Positions 62,364 to 64,000 of a stretch of 64,000 nucleotides of DNA are shown in pieces; within the stretch, counting starts at the first letter, position 1; every line of letters begins with the position of its first letter. This stretch comes from Micropruina sp. (GTDB lineage Bacteria > Actinomycetota > Actinomycetes > Propionibacteriales > Propionibacteriaceae). The position numbers and the translations under genes are program-made. The stretch is taken from assembly GCA_016716635.1 (NCBI GenBank), contig JADJVZ010000013.1, forward strand, positions 186,001-250,000, read 5' to 3'. Under the pieces are notes generated by a model. The model saw only the letters and a program-made list of their open reading frames with translations. It did no database searches and had not been told where the DNA came from.

Positions 62364-62440
62364 CCCACGCCAGGTTTAGGTGCCGCAGATCACCCGTCCG
62401 GGTGCGCCAGAGCCGGGACATGATTGTTTCAGCAAGCTCC
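62364..62440. repeat. 77-base repeat R3, copy 2, at a gene 3' end
   Basis: Partner of 10060-10136. Begins CCCACGCCAG three bases after the sialidase-like stop; contains CACCCGTCCGGGTG, a 5-bp hairpin, where copy 1 has a pairing-compatible G for A. Confidence 0.75.
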
Positions 62441-62541
62441 AAGGCACTTCGCGGGTCCTGCGTTGGTTTCCTCGGTTGCTGTTCCGCTGAAACCAGCGCA
62501 CGATTCGGGGCCTACGTCGACGGTCTGGGGAGCGCCAACTG

Positions 62542-62584
62542 TGGTTCTTGGGGCCTCGGCTCCCTTCCGAGGACCCCAGAACCA
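62542..62584. terminator. Hairpin between convergent genes
   Basis: TGGTTCTTGGGGCCTCGG (62542-62559) pairs at 16 of 18 positions with 62567-62584; 7-base loop. Between the sialidase-like and glycine-rich genes. Confidence 0.65.
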
Positions 62585-62595
62585 GTTCGAGGGGG

Positions 62596-63777
62596 TCAGA
62601 TCCAGGAGATACTGACCGATCCGACCCCGCCATTGCCGGCGGCACCACCGTTGGCCGCGCTCGTGGTGGTCGCTGAGATCGTCGTGCAGCCGCTCACTCC
62701 GAGGGTGTAGTCCGAGCCGGCGCCACCGCCGCCACTGACGCCGGTCAAGGCGTGTCGGGGAACGACCGATTGCCACAGCGAAGCTGTGGACAGACCGCTG
62801 GAGGCACCACCGGCATAGCCGCCGCCACCGCCCGCAGATCCGACGCTCATCCAGAGTCCGCCCACCGTGTCCCCTGCTGGGAAGTCCACGATGGTTGTGA
62901 TTCCCGTGCCGCCGTTGCCTCCGGTCGCCGAGTTGTAGTTTCCGCCCGAGTTGCCCGAGAGAGCGGCTGGGGTGGCCGCAGAAGTGGTGCCTTGCGGCGA
63001 ATAGGTCGTCGTACCGCCTGCGGCACCCGCGCCACCTGTGCCACCCGAAGCGCCGGCCGCGCCGGGCTGGTAGGTGTTCTGGCCGTTACCCAAGGTCATC
63101 TGGCTGTTGCCGCCGGCGCCACCGTCCGCCGAGCCTCCGCCGCCCCGGGTGAAGGTGTGCGAGTAAAGGGGAACACTGTTGCCGGTCGTTTCCTCCACGA
63201 CGATGCGTCCGCCACCACCGCCGCCGCCCGCGACAACGATCGGCTGCCACGTAGCTGAGGATCCGCCGAGCAAGATCGCAGACCCGCCGCCGCCACCACC
63301 AGCGGTGGCTTTGATCACGACTGAGTAGCCAGTCGGCAGTGTCCCGCTGACTGGGCCAGCATCCCCACCGTTGCCGTAGCCGGTGCCGCCTGGTTCGGCG
63401 ATCAGGGTGCCGGTGGTATCACCGGTACCGCCGCCTGCCCCGACGATCGTCACGGAGGCGTATCCATTCAGACATGAGGGGCAACCCGCAGCGATGTTGA
63501 ACGTACCCGTGATCTTCGCCCCGTTGCCGCCGACGTAGTTGGTGTTGGCGCCCCCGCCGCCGCCTATCACCGTGTAGGTGATGTCACGCCCGCAAGGGAC
63601 GCTCACCGTCGATTCGGTCTTGGTCTGACCAACACCCGTCACGGCGGCGCTGCCACTGGTGCTCGAGGCCATCGCTGGCGCTGCGCTCATCATCGCCACT
63701 GCTGGGAGCGACCAGGTAGCCCCCGCCACCAGGGTGCGTCGATGCACGCTCGTTGTTCGAAAAATTGGGTCCAGCAT
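62596..63777 (-). CDS. Glycine-rich secreted protein (Tat-type signal)
   Basis: 393 aa. Arg-Arg signal (VHRRTLVAGATWSLPAVAMMSAAPAMA), suggesting Tat or an atypical Sec signal, followed by a low-complexity Gly/Ala/Ser/Thr domain with runs such as AGGGGGGGR and GGGGSADGGAGG, interspersed with beta-like strands and a C-terminal VSISWI, reminiscent of bacterial surface glycine-rich/PGRS-like proteins. Four cysteines are present. Function unknown; possibly a surface adhesin or matrix protein. AGGGG upstream of the ATG. Confidence 0.7.
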   Translation of the reverse strand: MLDPIFRTTSVHRRTLVAGATWSLPAVAMMSAAPAMASSTSGSAAVTGVGQTKTESTVSVPCGRDITYTVIGGGGGANTNYVGGNGAKITGTFNIAAGCPSCLNGYASVTIVGAGGGTGDTTGTLIAEPGGTGYGNGGDAGPVSGTLPTGYSVVIKATAGGGGGGSAILLGGSSATWQPIVVAGGGGGGGRIVVEETTGNSVPLYSHTFTRGGGGSADGGAGGNSQMTLGNGQNTYQPGAAGASGGTGGAGAAGGTTTYSPQGTTSAATPAALSGNSGGNYNSATGGNGGTGITTIVDFPAGDTVGGLWMSVGSAGGGGGYAGGASSGLSTASLWQSVVPRHALTGVSGGGGAGSDYTLGVSGCTTISATTTSAANGGAAGNGGVGSVSISWI

Positions 63778-64000
63778 GGCAACCCCTGTTGTCAGCAGTG
63801 CCCTCTTTCACCGACAGGTCGTTCAGTACCCTTCAACGGTAGTTGCTCGACTTGGGACCGTACAAATTGTCGAACTAGCTAGTTGAAACTTCACCCACTG
63901 GGCTTCTCCCCTTGTCACCTAACTATTAGGTTACTAAGTTCTCCGCCTCTCGACGATTACCGAAACTCGATGAGGGGGTTTCGGCCGCCCCCAAGGGTGA
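63778..64000. promoter_or_regulatory. AT-rich promoter region of the glycine-rich protein gene
   Basis: Unusually AT-rich for the window. Contains the perfect 12-bp palindrome AACTAGCTAGTT (63873-63884) and ACCTAA-CTA-TTAGGT (63917-63931), both plausible operators. A gene may start rightward beyond the window. Confidence 0.45.

Overview
The window is high-GC DNA with dense gene packing, many GTG starts, many apparently leaderless genes, an FprA-type ferredoxin reductase, an MshA-like glycosyltransferase beside a PIG-L deacetylase, and a PTS-dependent dhaKLM operon. Together these point to an actinobacterium, plausibly Propionibacteriales/Propionibacteriaceae. That placement is inference from gene content and composition. 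I saw no rRNA, tRNA, CRISPR array, integrase or phage structural gene.

Layout. 0-11 kb: 3' end of a GH31 glycosidase, an AlkD-like repair gene converging on it, an MGDG-synthase-like glycosyltransferase, a 4Fe-4S/GNAT fusion protein, a GntR regulator, the large helicase Lhr, a methyltransferase, and a PadR/membrane-protein pair. 11-14.7 kb: an MFS exporter, then a lower-GC accessory cassette (NPY-PGAG type ATPase plus a 94-aa protein) and a strong orphan terminator. 14.7-26 kb: epimerase, the GT4/PIG-L/FprA run, a Bcr/CflA exporter, a 1188-aa RND pump, a Crp/Fnr regulator with a CRP-like palindrome nearby, and an SDR gene bracketed by copies of the phosphomutase 3' end. 26-32.4 kb: a minus-strand run of dhaKLM, a glycosidase lipoprotein and a phosphohexomutase, suggesting glycerol/dihydroxyacetone and sugar-phosphate metabolism. 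35.7-47.4 kb: exporters, four paralogous small membrane proteins, OsmC, a USP/GNAT pair, a cyclic-2,3-diphosphoglycerate-synthase-like GTPase and a NatAB-type ABC transporter. 47.4-56 kb: FAD oxidoreductase, a MazEF module, a decayed NatB tail, ornithine aminotransferase, citrate synthase, acyl-CoA dehydrogenase. 56-64 kb: MarR/MMPL pair, a paralogous pair of unknown membrane proteins, a secreted sialidase-like protein and a glycine-rich secreted protein.

The most unusual content is non-coding. Two copies of a roughly 1-kb element (32682-35352, interrupted by an IS1182-type insertion; 52831-53785, opposite orientation) carry inverted, RNA-like structured ends of about 150 bp, shared internal hairpins, and a central doubly nested palindrome whose core sequence differs between the copies. 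Solo copies of one of these palindromes lie in two further divergent promoter regions (19251-19318, 25295-25356). The IS has inserted exactly in the TATA loop of a third copy, duplicating TATA. I could not identify a known element class for this family, and no protein inside it explains how it moves or what it does.
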